DNA from: Kalmusia sp. IMI 367209
Taxonomy: Eukaryota > Ascomycota > Dothideomycetes > Pleosporales > Didymosphaeriaceae
DNA length: 64,000 nucleotides
Direction: 5' to 3'
NCBI GenBank assembly: GCA_027946365.1
Contig: JAPEUQ010000005.1
Coordinates: 2,604,001-2,668,000, forward strand
A model generated the notes under the pieces. That model was not told where the DNA came from. It ran no database searches and saw only the letters and a program-made list of their open reading frames with translations. The position numbers and the translations under genes are program-made. Shown piece after piece: positions 46,456-57,952 of the stretch. The stretch's first letter is position 1; every line of letters begins with the position of its first letter.

Positions 46456-46885
46456 GGCGCGTGTGTGCGCGAAGATGCGGCGGCGTGTTTCGGCGGATGT
46501 CGCAGCGAGTGTGGTGATGAGGTGAGGGGCGAGTCGCCGCAGCTGCGAGTGCAGGTGTGCCCTGGTACTTCTCGGGCGACGCGTGGGCGCGTTGGGTGGA
46601 CGCGGCTAAGTGGGTGCGTTCAAATGTTGATGACGGCGTGGGCAGCCTCGAGAACCCTAGGGAAGCTACGACCAACGACCCGCCGACCGTCGACGCACGC
46701 GCTAGGCCAACGCGTGCGAGGAAAGCTCAACCGCGCGCCTGCCTTAGTCATCGCGATCCTCCTTCCACCACATTTGTGCTCCACCGTGCTTAGACCTTCT
46801 ACAATACCTCCCGCGCGACCGCCGCTGTTCCACATGCCGTCACACGCTGAACCTACACTCCCCGCTCGACTTGTGCTCGGCCGTC
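46456..46885. promoter_or_regulatory. Bidirectional promoter region between Pds5 and Tti1
   Basis: The 430 bases separate the two start codons. Three MCB-like ACGCGT/ACGCG-type cores occur (for example GGCGACGCGTGGG near 46577, CGCACGCGC near 46695 and CAACGCGTG near 46710). In yeast, MluI cell-cycle boxes drive G1/S expression of cohesion genes; a similar role here is inference. Confidence 0.4.
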
Positions 46886-49800
46886 ATGGACAGGCAGCAA
46901 GCATTTTCACAGGCAAGATCATGCTCAATTTCTTGTATGCGTGCCGCACTAATCCCCTGTACAGCTCAAACAGCCATGCATCGAGCTGCTCCACGTGACA
47001 GCGACACTCACCCAACTCCCAAGCGGACGCAAACGTCTGATTGAGGCTCTGACCAAACTACTCAACACCCTTCAGTCCGTGTCCACCAACTCAGGTGCGT
47101 TGGACTCACGCCTCGCCGAATATGCCTTCGTCCCCATTTCCCAGGTTCTTCGCATCTCTCCAACGGCACCCGTTCGCGCTTTAGAGCTATGCTTGGAATG
47201 CATCTCTGTCCTTCTCCGAGCAGCATGGGGCGCCGCGCTGGCTCCCGAGCTATTGGGGCAGCTACTTATCTTGTTCACCTTCATGGCCAAACCATCGTCG
47301 GCCGAGAGTGGTGTCGCGGCTTCATCTGAAGAGCTTCAAATACTAGCCCTGAAATGTATCTCGGAGCTCTTCACTGAGTCATCTCGGACTATCCGAGGAA
47401 GGCAGCAGCTCACCGCTACCGCGAACATCCCTGCCTTAGGAGAAGCGGTTCTGGTCATCTTGGACTGCCTTACCGATAGTAATTCTAACAGTGTCAAGCT
47501 CCAAGCCGTTGCTGCAATAGCAGCATTAGTTGCCGCGATCGACGATAAGGATGCTCTCGCCAGCTTCCTTCCAAGAATTGTGTCTTCACTCGCGAAGATT
47601 TTGGCGCCCAGCAGCACCAATCGGCCCAATTTTCGCGTGCTCGAGCGCGGACTGGACGTCGTGTCCGTTCTATTTCTTCGTCTTTTAACCGACCAGACGA
47701 CTAAACATCTTCCGATAACGGGACCCCATGATTCGCAAGAGCACAACAAAACAGTGCGATCGGTTGCGTGGCTACAGGCGACTGCCTCCCAGATCAAAAT
47801 TGCCCTAGGCAATGTGTTCAAGTTACGAACCCATGATAAGTCCGAGGTTCGTCAGGCCCTACTCCGGCTGTGTACCACCATCTTACAAGAATGTCGATCC
47901 TCTCTCGCCGATTGCATTGGTATGGTCATTGAAACGATGGTCATCTTAGCAGGGCACGAGGCACAACATGCGATCGAAGATGACTTGAGAATGATAATTG
48001 TAGCAAATGAAGAGCTATCTGAACTTCTTAGGGAAAGCCTTCATGGATGGATTATATCGCTGCCCAGATTGATGCAGTCCAAGGACGATACCGGTCGACG
48101 ACAAGTGATTCATAAGATTTCGACTACAATGCGTCTTTTCAGCGAGAACCAAGTTCTTGTAGACGAGTTGCTAGCGGAGAACCTCCGTGACAGTATCTCG
48201 GCTGTCTTGAATGACTCGAAAGACGACAAGGTGATTATGGAATTAAGACATGGCACGGGTTTGGCCCAACAATTAGTTTCTGGAAAGAACACGTCAGCAT
48301 CATTTGCAGCTTTAAGATTACGCCTTAAAGGACAAGATGATATGATGAAAGAATTCAAAATTTTACTCAGTGAACTTGCCAAGTCCAACTCTGCATTAGC
48401 AATTAGCCAACAACTTATCGACACTTTGGATCTTGGTCACCAAACAAGCCGGTTAGCGGCCTTCTGGATCTCGGTCAATCTACTAAGGGATTTCATGGGT
48501 TTCAATTTCTCTATCGATGATTTCATGGACCTTGGCAGCTCCAACCCACAGGAAGAACAACTTGACAACCTATACGCCTACTCGTTACAAGTTCTTAGTC
48601 CACAAAATACTACATCCACTCCTCACTGGCACTTCCAAGCTCTTGCACTGGAGGTCTTCGCGCTACAAGCAACACGGTACAAGACCGACTTCAGAGCCGA
48701 ATTAACGGAAACTTTGTATCCCATTCTACACTGCTTGGGAAGCTCTGACTCCGGACTACGAAACCACGCAACCACATGTCTCAATATCGTTGCTGCATCT
48801 TGTGGGTACGAAAGTGCCAGCGAGTTAGTCATCTCCAATGTAGACTACATTGTGAACGCTGTGGGTCTTCGGTTGAGCTACGGTGATGTCTCACCACAGG
48901 CTCCCCAGGTCCTCCTTATGATGATGCGGCTTTGTGGCCCAATTTTACTCCCTTACTTGGATGATCTTGTGGGAAGTATTTTTAGTGCTCTAGAGAGGTA
49001 CCATGGCTACCCAAGTCTAGTCGAGTTACTCTTCTCTGTACTAAAATCCATGGCTGATGAAGGAAGCAAGGCGCCACAGCTAGCGATCATCTCAATAAAG
49101 CAAACATCTAATATTGACAAATCTCATGAGATATCTCAATCGCAAAAGATCCTTCAGCAACTCAGAGAATTAGAAAGAAGGACCCGCGAGCAATCAGAAG
49201 ATCTCGAAGAGCTACCCCGAGGCTCCTTCCCGCAGCAACCCTGGGAAGGGCTCAATGAAGAAACTTTCCAAGGCCCTACTACATCGGAAGATCTAGAGCC
49301 CTCAGAGCCGCCGAGCACAACCAAAGACCACCCGCCGCCTGCCCCCCGAACCTTTGACATCCTGCTCAAGATCTCCGAAATTACGCAGCATTACCTCACA
49401 TCAGCCTCGCCATCGCTCCGGACATCTCTCCTATCCCTCCTGCACACCACCATCCCGGCCCTCGCGAAACACGAGGACTCCTTCCTTCCGCTCATCAACA
49501 CATTATGGCCCGTTCTACTCCCACGCCTGGAAGATCCAGAGGCGTACATTGTCGCCAACACACTAGACATAGTAACATTAATGTGCGAACATGCAGGCGA
49601 TTTCATGAGGAGCCGCATCGAGTCTTCTTGGGACGTATTCAAAAATCTGCGTCGATGGACTGACCAGCGAAAAGATACCCACAACAACGCAAGAAAGAAG
49701 CAAAAAACAACAACATGCCTGGTCGAACTCTCAGATATCGCAAGCAGCACCACTGCTACAAGTAGAACAAGCTTGGACCTCGCACTGACACAACACACTG

Positions 49801-50081
49801 GGACATATATCGATACACCCAGGCGCATGATATGGAATGCGAACGTGCGACTTCTCTGTTCCATCTCACGACATGTTGAGATTCGCGATGAGGCTTTTGA
49901 CGACGTGCTTGATATACTGGACCCCATGCTCGCTAACAAAGAGATTAGGAACGCTCTTGATAGCAGGAATGCAGATGCCGTATGGCTGAGGCTGTGTAAG
50001 AAGAGTCAAAAGGTCACGGCGGGCGGCCCGGTGGAGGAAATTCAGGATGTGGAGAAGAATTGGGGATTTGTAAAGTTGTAG
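46886..50081 (+). CDS. TTI1: Tti1, TTT-complex scaffold (HEAT-repeat protein)
   Basis: Tti1 forms the TTT complex with Tel2 and Tti2, which stabilises PIKK kinases (TOR, ATM/Tel1, ATR/Mec1) with Hsp90. Two exons, 46886-46912 and 46965-50081, give 1,047 residues. The first exon encodes only MDRQQAFSQ and ends in a GCAAGA donor, so intron 1 is GC-AG; frame and the sense of the joined N-terminus (FSQLKQPCIELLHVTATL) support it and no GT donor fits. The body is all-helical HEAT repeats (AEYAFVPISQVLRISPTAPV, RALELCLECISVLLRAAWGA, LHCLGSSDSGLRNHATTCLN). A disordered acidic and proline-rich linker lies at about residues 755-800. The C-terminal block (FLPLINTLWPVLLPRLEDPE, AYIVANTLDIVTLMCEHAGD) is the most conserved part of the family. 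Confidence 0.92.
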
Positions 50082-50389
50082 AAGGGTGATGGTGTGGGAA
50101 TACTTCTGAGGGATCCTTTACTAGGTTTGGTTCATTGGGGAATTTAAAACGATAGGAATGCGTAGGGAGTGGCCTAAGTTGGCTTATACAGTGTTCATAT
50201 TGAGGCATGGTCGGAGCATGGAGACGCATATGCTTGCTCACGCCAACGCTACGAGATACATGCAGTTCATGACAACTCACCACATTCCCGCTGCCTCGTA
50301 AGCTTTTACTACTAATGCATTTTCGTCGCTGTATTATTGGTATCGCTCCCAATAGACTCTACAATCAACAATTCATGGTCGTGTAGACT
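50082..50389. other. Intergenic downstream of Tti1
   Basis: About 0.3 kb; nothing recognised. Confidence 0.5.
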
Positions 50390-51956
50390 ATGAAATCGTA
50401 CACTAGGATAGCAATCACCCTGTTCCCAGTAATTGTACTTACCACAAAGCCACCGTGGCATAAGGTAAATAAAAGGTCACATATACCTCATAAAGCTATA
50501 AAGGAAGGTAATATCGAACTACTCATTAGATTACTTAAATTTCACCCTCGCTAATGGGGCTAAGGGTGTAATACTGGACGACATTGCCGCTATTGACAGT
50601 GCAAGCTGTTCGAGATCAACAATATCCATCACAATTATTGAAGCCACCACCGCTGCTATCGCTGCTCGGAATTAGCCAGCCTGTACATTGCTCTTCACAT
50701 CAGTGGATAGGTGTTCCACCAACAACGAGTGACGCGTTTACTCTGCCCAAAGTAGCAACATTGACAGCCGGAGATATATGAGCGGGCTTCAGAACTCGAT
50801 CTCAAAGCTGTTCCAAATACTAGTAACTCGGGAGTCATGGGCTGACGTTATCACAGCACTTGTTAAAGGTATTCAAAAGCTAGAAGCCACCACATCCTCA
50901 ACAATACCAATAATCACGCCGACCTCAAATATCGGTAGCACTATGACTTCAACTGATGGTAACTTCTCTACGACGGATCTTCATGTAACTACTACTTCGC
51001 CACCACTAACAGCAGTTTCTATGTCCACCACCGACTCGGCATCCTCAAAGCCACTGAGCTATACTCCAGTACCAGCCGCTTCAGTTGTGCCGCCTTTGAT
51101 ATTTGCCTAAAGATCATTACACGGGATTTTTGTATTAATCGGGTTGTCAAACAACTTCTTAACAGTAACGGAGACTTCAGATTAGATCCTGCAACAGGCA
51201 CCGCAGTAGATGTTGCACACTTTTCTATAGATGGCAATAAGACATTGTTGGTGAATCTGACCTCCACAACATCAAGACTGGACATCCGTGTTGGACGGCT
51301 GCAAAGTCCTGGTTCAATTAATGGTGTTCTGATCTTTATGCGACAACTTGTCCTATTTATACAGATGTGATAGGGTACTCCAGTCGGGAAGACATAAGAT
51401 GCATTGGTGGATTTTCACCACACCAACCCATATTTATACCACTTTAAGCTATGCCAACAGTACAGGAGGTGTGATGCAACTTTCTGGTGCGGAGGATTCA
51501 ACAGCGATCGATGACGACAGAGTGGAGTTAGGTGTCTTTATAAGATCCGACTGCTCGACGACCGTGCCTAGTAGCTCTAGCAGTCTTTTAGCGGTTCCCT
51601 CAAGAACAGACACGATTTCCAACTCACTGTCTCTATCATCTTCCAGCTCGAGCGAAACACCAAGTGGAATCAGCCTGACACCAGCCGAGCCCTCAGACCC
51701 AGCGTCCTTTGATGTCCGGCTCAAAGTGCTCAGCCAAGGCATCTCATCATCCGAGTGGGTGGTCAAGCAGGAGGAACCTTCAGTTGACAACAGGCCATTC
51801 TTCCTCGATCCTGTAGAAGGCGGCGAATACAACTACGTTTCGAGGTTCTACATAGACGCACAAAATATCCTGCACGCTACCACACGCGACATTGTCGGCG
51901 ACAAAATAATACGTTATTCGCGAGGCACTGGGGAAATGTTCCGTTTCTATTTCTAA
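50390..51956 (+). pseudogene. Decayed gene for a Ser/Thr-rich extracellular protein
   Basis: A chain of coding-looking pieces on the plus strand that cannot be joined by plausible introns. It begins with a possible signal peptide (ATG at 50390, MKSYTRIAITLFPVIVL) and a GTAAAT donor, then GVILDDIAAIDSASCSRSTI. A Thr/Ser-rich segment follows at 50778-51110 (LEATTSSTIPIITPTSNIGS). Near 51100 the sense moves by one base into DFCINRVVKQLLNSNGDFRL and AVDVAHFSIDGNKTLLVNLT, near 51325 by another to DLYATTCPIYTDVIGYSSRE, and near 51420 to IYTTLSYANSTGGVMQLSG. The 3' part runs open to 51956 with a second Ser-rich linker and ends GTGEMFRFYF. Ser/Thr richness suggests a cell-wall or secreted protein. 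I recognise no family. Several independent shifts argue for a pseudogene over sequencing error. Confidence 0.5.
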
Positions 51957-52133
51957 CACCTGTAAGGTCGTGGAGGGCTACCTTGGCTAGCAGGTCCCGA
52001 ATGCATTGGATCTCTAACTAGTCACTCGCAAACGTTCACTAGGTTCATAGATATGTAGATGAATGATCATGGCTTGCATCACCTTTTGGGCGTGGTGGCC
52101 ACTGATGATATCGCGAATTGACTAGCGGCGCGT

Positions 52134-52530
52134 ATCCTGTCTAGGTGGCTTATTAGCTTGATTTCTGTACTGCAGTTCTTGACTGCTGCGCAAGCTAAGT
52201 TCCCGGCGCATGGATTATCTAATTCATCTAGCACATTTGTTGTAATTGCGGCCGTTGAGCAGAAATCATACATTGTGCCCATCTGATTTGATAGCACACC
52301 GTTATTGTTGGAACAGGACCGGCGCACGAGCAAGTCGATGTTACATTCATCAACACGGCGTCCGGCCCATACAACGTTAGCATTGGGATTCGGGGTACGC
52401 AGTTTGAAGAAAATGAATTGCCGTTCAGCAAGCATCATCTTACATATATCTTCTCACTGTTGCCGGGGCTAGTCGCGCCCTGTAAGATTGTGACACGCAC
52501 GTTACAGAATAAAACACAATTTAATCCTAG
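52134..52530 (+). pseudogene. Second secreted-protein remnant
   Basis: The frame from 52134 reads ISLISVLQFLTAAQAKFPAH, like a signal peptide, then STFVVIAAVEQKSYIVPI and a stop near 52285. The sense resumes in another frame from 52301 as VDVTFINTASGPYNVSIGIR and GTQFEENELPFSKHHL. There is no ATG in a suitable place. It may be a separate decayed gene or a displaced part of the preceding remnant. Unrecognised. Confidence 0.35.
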
Positions 52531-53140
52531 AGCTTCATTGTCTTTCCGTGTCGTCGTTATCTTCCTAGTCCAGATACGCGTTTCTCTTAACGTTCGAAAA
52601 GCCTACATAGCCCAAACCCATAATCACTTGAAAACCATACTGCAATTGTGGAAAGTTGTAGAATTTGTGTTTTGGCAAGGTCGAGAGACCTGTCTCTGAA
52701 GATGAGATAGGAACCGGAAGAAAATCGTGCAGAAGTGACAAATAATCCTTTGCAAGGCGATACCAGCGGCACCAGAATTTCAAGGTACGCTTAATGTCAT
52801 TGCAAGGTTACGACAACACTACCTACTACGCTAAGTGCTCTTGATGCCACCAACTCATTACTTTGACACACTTGCTTACAATGGGACTAAACTACATGGG
52901 GATAATAAGGTTGCTTTTACCAAATGCAAATGTAAGCAGAGAAAGTTCCTCATGCGTTTTGATATATCTACGTTAGGGACGAAAGATGATCGGGAGACAA
53001 GCATGCAGAAAGTGTCTTAGTGCCCTTCAGCCTAGACCGGAGAAGTGAAAGTCACACGTATATAGGCCTTGCCAAAAATTGGAACCTTGATATTCATCAT
53101 GGTTGTAGTGTTCTTAGAAGATGTTAAAATTCCAAGGCGA
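52531..53140. other. Intergenic
   Basis: AT-rich 0.6 kb with no supported gene. Confidence 0.5.
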
Positions 53141-53842
53141 CTATAGTTTCCACACTTCAAGATTACGATAGTTTGCGATAAGCGGCTGCATGCCGCGAAG
53201 AGCAATCCTCCCTCCTCTTACCACAGGCCCTGTATCCGTCTTCGTGTCGTCAAACGAAAATAATGATAAATCCTTAACTTTAAATGTGACCTCTCGCTTG
53301 TCCTTCACGACTTCAATCTTGTAGTACGCGCCTTGCGTGTCCTCCACCGATGGAATAGGATCCGCACCTTGGGCCACAAGATTAAATCCAGGGCTCTTCC
53401 TCAAATTGGCAACATGGAAGTTGCGTTCTTCAGGCCAGCGACGGCGAAAGTAGGAAGCATGGAGAAGCCGAATGTCACTAGAGTGATATTGCGGGTATGA
53501 GCCGTTGCGTGGTTTCAACGACGGATCAAAAATGCTGCCACCGTCGAGGGATGTCGCACCGAAAAAGAACATAGCAAGGCCAGGCTCCTGCGTTGGTTGA
53601 AACTCCCACGTAATGCGTATTCGGTCAGGAAAGACTTCGGGTAGCCAATACACAAAGTAATCGTCAGGTCCGCCCGCTCCTGCAAGCGTGAGGGTGTTGT
53701 TGGACACAGTGGCTTTCAAAGGACCTTCGGCGATCCATCCATCGAGCGCAGAGATGTTGCTGAAAGTGTTGCGGTAAAGCAATGTTTCACCCATGGAGTT
53801 TGCGGCGAGACCGGCCAGTATGGTGAGGGCCGGCCAGCGCAT
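53141..53842 (-). CDS. Secreted DUF1961-like protein
   Basis: A single-exon 233-residue protein. MRWPALTILAGLAANSMGET is a signal peptide, so it is probably secreted. The mature part is a beta-rich, concanavalin-like sequence: LLYRNTFSNISALDGWIAEG, then DDYFVYWLPEVFPDRIRITW, EFQPTQEPGLAMFFFGATSL and a C-terminal GGRIALRGMQPLIANYRNLE. This order (YRN start, EF.P..EPGLA.FFF, R...N..VW end) matches the DUF1961 family, often found beside polysaccharide lyases in microbes. Family assignment is from memory of its pattern and is moderately sure. Two N-glycosylation sequons (NIS, NGS) are visible. It is divergent from a PL4 rhamnogalacturonate lyase 839 bases away, which supports a role in binding or cleaving pectic glycans. 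Confidence 0.78.
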   Translation of the reverse strand: MRWPALTILAGLAANSMGETLLYRNTFSNISALDGWIAEGPLKATVSNNTLTLAGAGGPDDYFVYWLPEVFPDRIRITWEFQPTQEPGLAMFFFGATSLDGGSIFDPSLKPRNGSYPQYHSSDIRLLHASYFRRRWPEERNFHVANLRKSPGFNLVAQGADPIPSVEDTQGAYYKIEVVKDKREVTFKVKDLSLFSFDDTKTDTGPVVRGGRIALRGMQPLIANYRNLEVWKL

Positions 53843-54681
53843 GGTGAGTGCGAACGTAATTCAATTGACAAGAATGTGAACTCGTGGTGCAATGTTGATG
53901 CACAGTTTTTTCCATCGTAACTTGCATTCTATTAAGCATCATTGCGATCATGCAATCGATCAGACAAAATGCATCATCTGCCGCTTAAGATTGTCTGCAA
54001 GGTACCGCGGACCGAGATACAGGTATTCGGGCGCATTTCCTTCGATTTCCCACCTATCACAAGAGTTTGAGGCTAGGTCGGAGACCCACACCGGGTAGGG
54101 GAACGTATATTGTTGAAATGTATCAAAAAGTGGAAGAAAAAGCATGGATAATGAGTAGGAGGAACAATATGCAAGAAGGAGTATAGGGTACAGGATGCTA
54201 ACAGCCAGGTAATGATTCTAGAGGTGTTGTGGTGTATGCGGTAGCCTTTGAAAATTGCGACGCCGAAAAGGGGAATGCGTCATGCCCCACTTGATAGGTG
54301 CATGCTCTCCGTGCGGAGCTAGTGAACAATTTTCCGGCCCAAACTTATCGTCAACATGAGAATACATACTGTGCATATATGTACGTATGGATGTTCGTTT
54401 AAGCGTAGCGAGCAGCTTCTTCTAAACAAGCTTTAGTGCACGATCCACACTCACGCAACCCTGTGCATATTGCGCAGATGTTCGTGTTATTAGAGCAGAA
54501 TTGCGTGCTTATCATAATGTACATATACCGAACGCGGTGATCAAGTTGGAGCAGCAGACCATCCTGAAGGTTGCTACAACCACAAACCAAAGGCTTGAGT
54601 ACAGTTAAACTTTGAATTAATTACACTAGGGCATGGTGTACTGAGCCTTTTGTCCTGGACCGTACAACAACACCGCTAAAT
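53843..54681. promoter_or_regulatory. Divergent promoter region of the DUF1961-like and PL4 genes
   Basis: 0.84 kb between the two start codons. Open frames inside are short and unconvincing. Specific activator sites were not identified. Confidence 0.4.
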
Positions 54682-56560
54682 ATGCGAGGTTTTTCACTCG
54701 TTACCTTAGTTGCTCTGGTGAGGCTAGCATTTGCCAAAGGGCCCTTCCTCCAACAGATTAGTCCAACACAATGGGTCTTTGGGAACGATCTATGGAACCT
54801 GACACAAGGTCAAACCTACGCCACCAAACTGCAATATCAAGGCTCGGATGCGGTCAAAAGTGCGACTGGTCATTACGCAGGATACGGTGCGGCTTCTGCT
54901 TATACCTTCACCATATCGTTGCTGATACTTGGTAGATGGCGAATCTAACCTTCAGTACACTGCTGCCAGCATTGTCTCGAATAGCACGGAATATATTGAC
55001 ATCAGCTTCTCGTCTGCGTTTGGAGACCTTCACTGGGTCATCTACCCTGATCTCTCCGGTGCATACCAATACTTCGTCAATAAAGCGCTTCCGAGTATTT
55101 CTATCTTTCGTACACTGTGGCGCCTTGATCCAGAGAGGTTCACAAACGGTTACTCTACGACCAAGGATGCGCCACTTCCGGACTTCTCTCTATATAAAAA
55201 TGCAACTGAGGTGCAGGACGAGACATTTCAAATTGCCGACGGCTCGTATGTAGATGGGCCGGCCTTGCTGATCGAAACTGATAGATTATTCAGATATATC
55301 ACCAAATACGATTTCTCTAATTATGTACGCGAGAGAGATTTTGTCGGTGTCTACGGCAATCAAACTGGGTCGTGGTACATTCACCCATCATACGACTATC
55401 AACCCGGAAATCAGCTAGGCCAGACCTTGACTGTACGTATAGAGGAGCTGGTGAGGAACTAGTCTAATGGGAATAGGTGCATCGCGAGTCTTCTACCGGC
55501 GACGCCGTGCAGCTTAACGTTGTGCAGGATACTTCACACTTTCGGATCGGCAGCTCTACACCTCAGCCAGTAGGCAAGATTTGGGGTCCATGGCTTTGGT
55601 ACCTCGTTAGTCGTATTCTCGCAATTGTTAGCTCCAGACTCTCTAACAGCGGAGCAGAATAACGGCTCCGTTGTCGACGCACGTGAGCGAGCTACCAAAG
55701 AGCGCAGAACCTGGCCCTATTCCTTCGTTCAAAATGCTGCCTACCATTCTCGGGGGAAATTGAGGGGAAAACTGGTTTTATCTGATGGTCGCCCTGCTGC
55801 AGGCGCTGCAGTCTTCCTCGGTGATACTGATACCTCAACGCGTCCCCTTGTTCAGGGCTCTAACTACTACTACACTACATATTCAGACAGTTCCGGGGAA
55901 TTCTATTTGGACCACGTGCGGGTTGGAAAATATGGGCTCTATGCTTGGTCGAGCGGCGAAGCCTTGGGCGATGTGTACACGAATTTCACGACCAGCAACG
56001 TTACCATTGCCAAGGGAGAAACTACGGACCTACGTACATTAACCTGGGAAGTACCAAGAGACCGCACCCGTATCTTCCAAGTTGGTGATTTCGACAAGAA
56101 AGCTCTAGGGTTCTCGAACGGCGGGGCGCCGAGGCAACACGGGTTGACAGAAAAGAGTCCGGCAAACCTGACCTACGTAGTTGGCACCTCTAAGGCATCA
56201 GACTGGTACTATGCATCCTCCAAGCTCGGCACATGGGACATCATCTTTGATACCACACGTCCAAGCGCCCACTCAACAGCGTTACTCTCTGTGTCTCTCG
56301 CCGGTTATTCCCAGAGCACTGCGCTGACGATCTATCTGAACGGTAATACGACAGTGGGAGTAATAAGTAAAGATACGCAGTCGAGTGATCCGGCTTTGTA
56401 TCGATCGGGTACGACCAGCGGGGAGTGGCGATTTTTGCAGTATGAGCTTCCGGGCTCTGGGCTGCGTGATGGGCAGAACATCTTGAGTTTTACTATTAAT
56501 AGGTATACGCAGTGGCGTGGTATTCTCTGGGACAGTATCATTCTAGAATGGATTAAATAA
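54682..56560 (+). CDS. Rhamnogalacturonate lyase, polysaccharide lyase family 4
   Basis: Secreted enzyme that cleaves the alternating rhamnose-galacturonate backbone of pectin by beta-elimination. Four exons, 54682-54886, 54936-55432, 55477-55605 and 55658-56560, give 577 residues, in the range for fungal PL4. MRGFSLVTLVALVRLAFAKG is the signal peptide. Residues about 20-320 are the beta-sandwich catalytic domain (YVDGPALLIETDRLFRYITK; GVYGNQTGSWYIHPSYDYQP; KIWGPWLWYL). Residues about 330-400 form the fibronectin-III-like domain (GKLVLSDGRPAAGAAVFLGD; YSDSSGEFYLDHVRVGKYGL). The last 190 residues are the carbohydrate-binding-like jelly roll (WDIIFDTTRPSAHSTALLSV, ending RGILWDSIILEWIK). The domain order is exactly that of rhamnogalacturonan lyases. 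Intron phases are all consistent. Confidence 0.94.
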
Positions 56561-56662
56561 ATTCAAAATAAAACTTTTCAATAAGGGAGGTTATTCTAAG
56601 CCGGCTTTCCTTCCTTTATATCCAACTATATGAATATACCACTTCTATATACCCTCTTTTCA
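56561..56662. other. Short gap between convergent PL4 and UstYa-like genes
   Basis: About 100 bases between two stops; this close convergence marks the left edge of the candidate metabolite locus. Confidence 0.6.
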
Positions 56663-57603
56663 TCAATACCAGTGTCCCATCATTTCAGTTGAATGGCTTT
56701 TGCTCGTTGATATGCTAGCCTCTGCAATGCCCTGAGCGTTGGAGGTCCGTACTAAAGTTGCCCACTTTGACAAAGACTTGAAGTCAACACACTGGTGGTT
56801 TAAATCCCAAACCTTACTCATTTTCTCTTGTTTCATGTACGGCTCGAGAGTGAGGTCCGCGTTGCAAGTAAGCGCATTCCGCAAGTACTCAAAGCAATGG
56901 TTTCCATGGATATCAATAAGAGTGGTGTTCAAGTCAGTGGCTTTGACTTCGCTTGGTGACGCAAGAGATAGGAGGTGGTAGAAATCTCTTCGTAAGGCAA
57001 ACTGGATGGATGAGTCTGTAATCTTTCGACAAAATAGATGCGGAGATTGGTAACACGTACAAGGCAGTGTAATTGATGATATGCAGCGATGTTGTATATC
57101 GTGCTGTTGTATTCATTGGCGATTGGTAAGCGTATCCAGCCTCGGCCCTCTGGACAGGATTAGTACTTTCTCTCGCGTGGGCTGTGTAAGTCACGAACTT
57201 GGAATCATCGAGGACCAGACTTTCTCCGCGTCCTGCAAGGATGCATGCGCAAACTGCTTCTCGAAACGGAACTTGCGTGCCTCAACAGAGACTAATATCT
57301 GGTCATTATATTATCCTGTTATCACAAATGAATGGAATACGTACAGGAGGGTACGAGATGCTGGAATCCACCAGCTACTACTTTTCTGGCTTCTCTTATC
57401 TGACCCAGCGAGAAGCCATATTGAATGCCGACGAGAAACGAGCAGACTACGATTGCCAACAAGGCAAATGCCCAGAAAACTCTCTCCATAGATAATATAG
57501 CACAATGGGATAAGCACTTGGGACGTAAATTTTGTTCGGTGACCGTATCTCTCTTCTCCTCATCATCTTCAAGAAGCGGTACGTGTGATAAAGATTCCCG
57601 CAT
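56663..57603 (-). CDS. UstYa family (DUF3328) oxidase, copy a
   Basis: UstYa-family proteins are membrane-anchored oxidases that cyclise or modify peptides in fungal RiPP (dikaritin) and some other pathways. Four exons (minus strand), 57345-57603, 57199-57291, 57061-57149 and 56663-57022, give 266 residues. A cytosolic N-terminus (LLEDDEEKRD) precedes one transmembrane helix (RVFWAFALLAIVVCSFLVGI). The family core follows: FRFEKQFAHASLQDAEKVWS, MIPKGRGWIRLP and both copper-type motifs, HQLHC (residues 142-146) and HGNHC (186-190) within HCFEYLRNALTCNADLTLEP. HQCVDFKSLSKWA closes the domain. Intron 3 (57023-57060) is only 38 nt, unusually short; alternative joins of 41-45 nt are possible, but the flanking domain sense is strong. 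Two intact HxxHC motifs suggest an active enzyme. Confidence 0.85.
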
Positions 57604-57952
57604 ATCTTATGAGGAAGTGGACAAGGATGTATTTCCTCAAGAGTATGCAATGAGTGACTTGCTGAGCAAAAGTTTTGAATGAGCGTCGTATACACCTTGT
57701 ATAGCAAGTTTGAGCCGATTGTATAGAGACTGGATGACGACAAAACGTCGAGACCTCTTTCAGAGTATCCTGGAGCTGCAAACACCAACTCACCATTTAC
57801 TCCCCAGTTCATTTGATCTCACTTGTTTCAGACTAATCTGTCCCTATCTAATGGACTGGGTTACCCAGACATTGGGGGCCAATTTTTCGGCCGAGCAAGT
57901 ACCTTGCTACCTGCATAACAACATCGTCACACTAGGATCGGCGTAGTTGTAT
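57604..57952. other. Intergenic upstream of UstYa-like gene a
   Basis: About 350 bases, holding the gene a promoter and the methyltransferase 3' flank. Nothing else recognised. Confidence 0.5.

Noticed and set aside
46423..46998. 191-codon plus-strand frame before Tti1
   Set aside because: Antisense to Pds5 exon 1 and running into the Tti1 leader; no conservation, while the GC-AG-spliced MDRQQAFSQ start fits Tti1.
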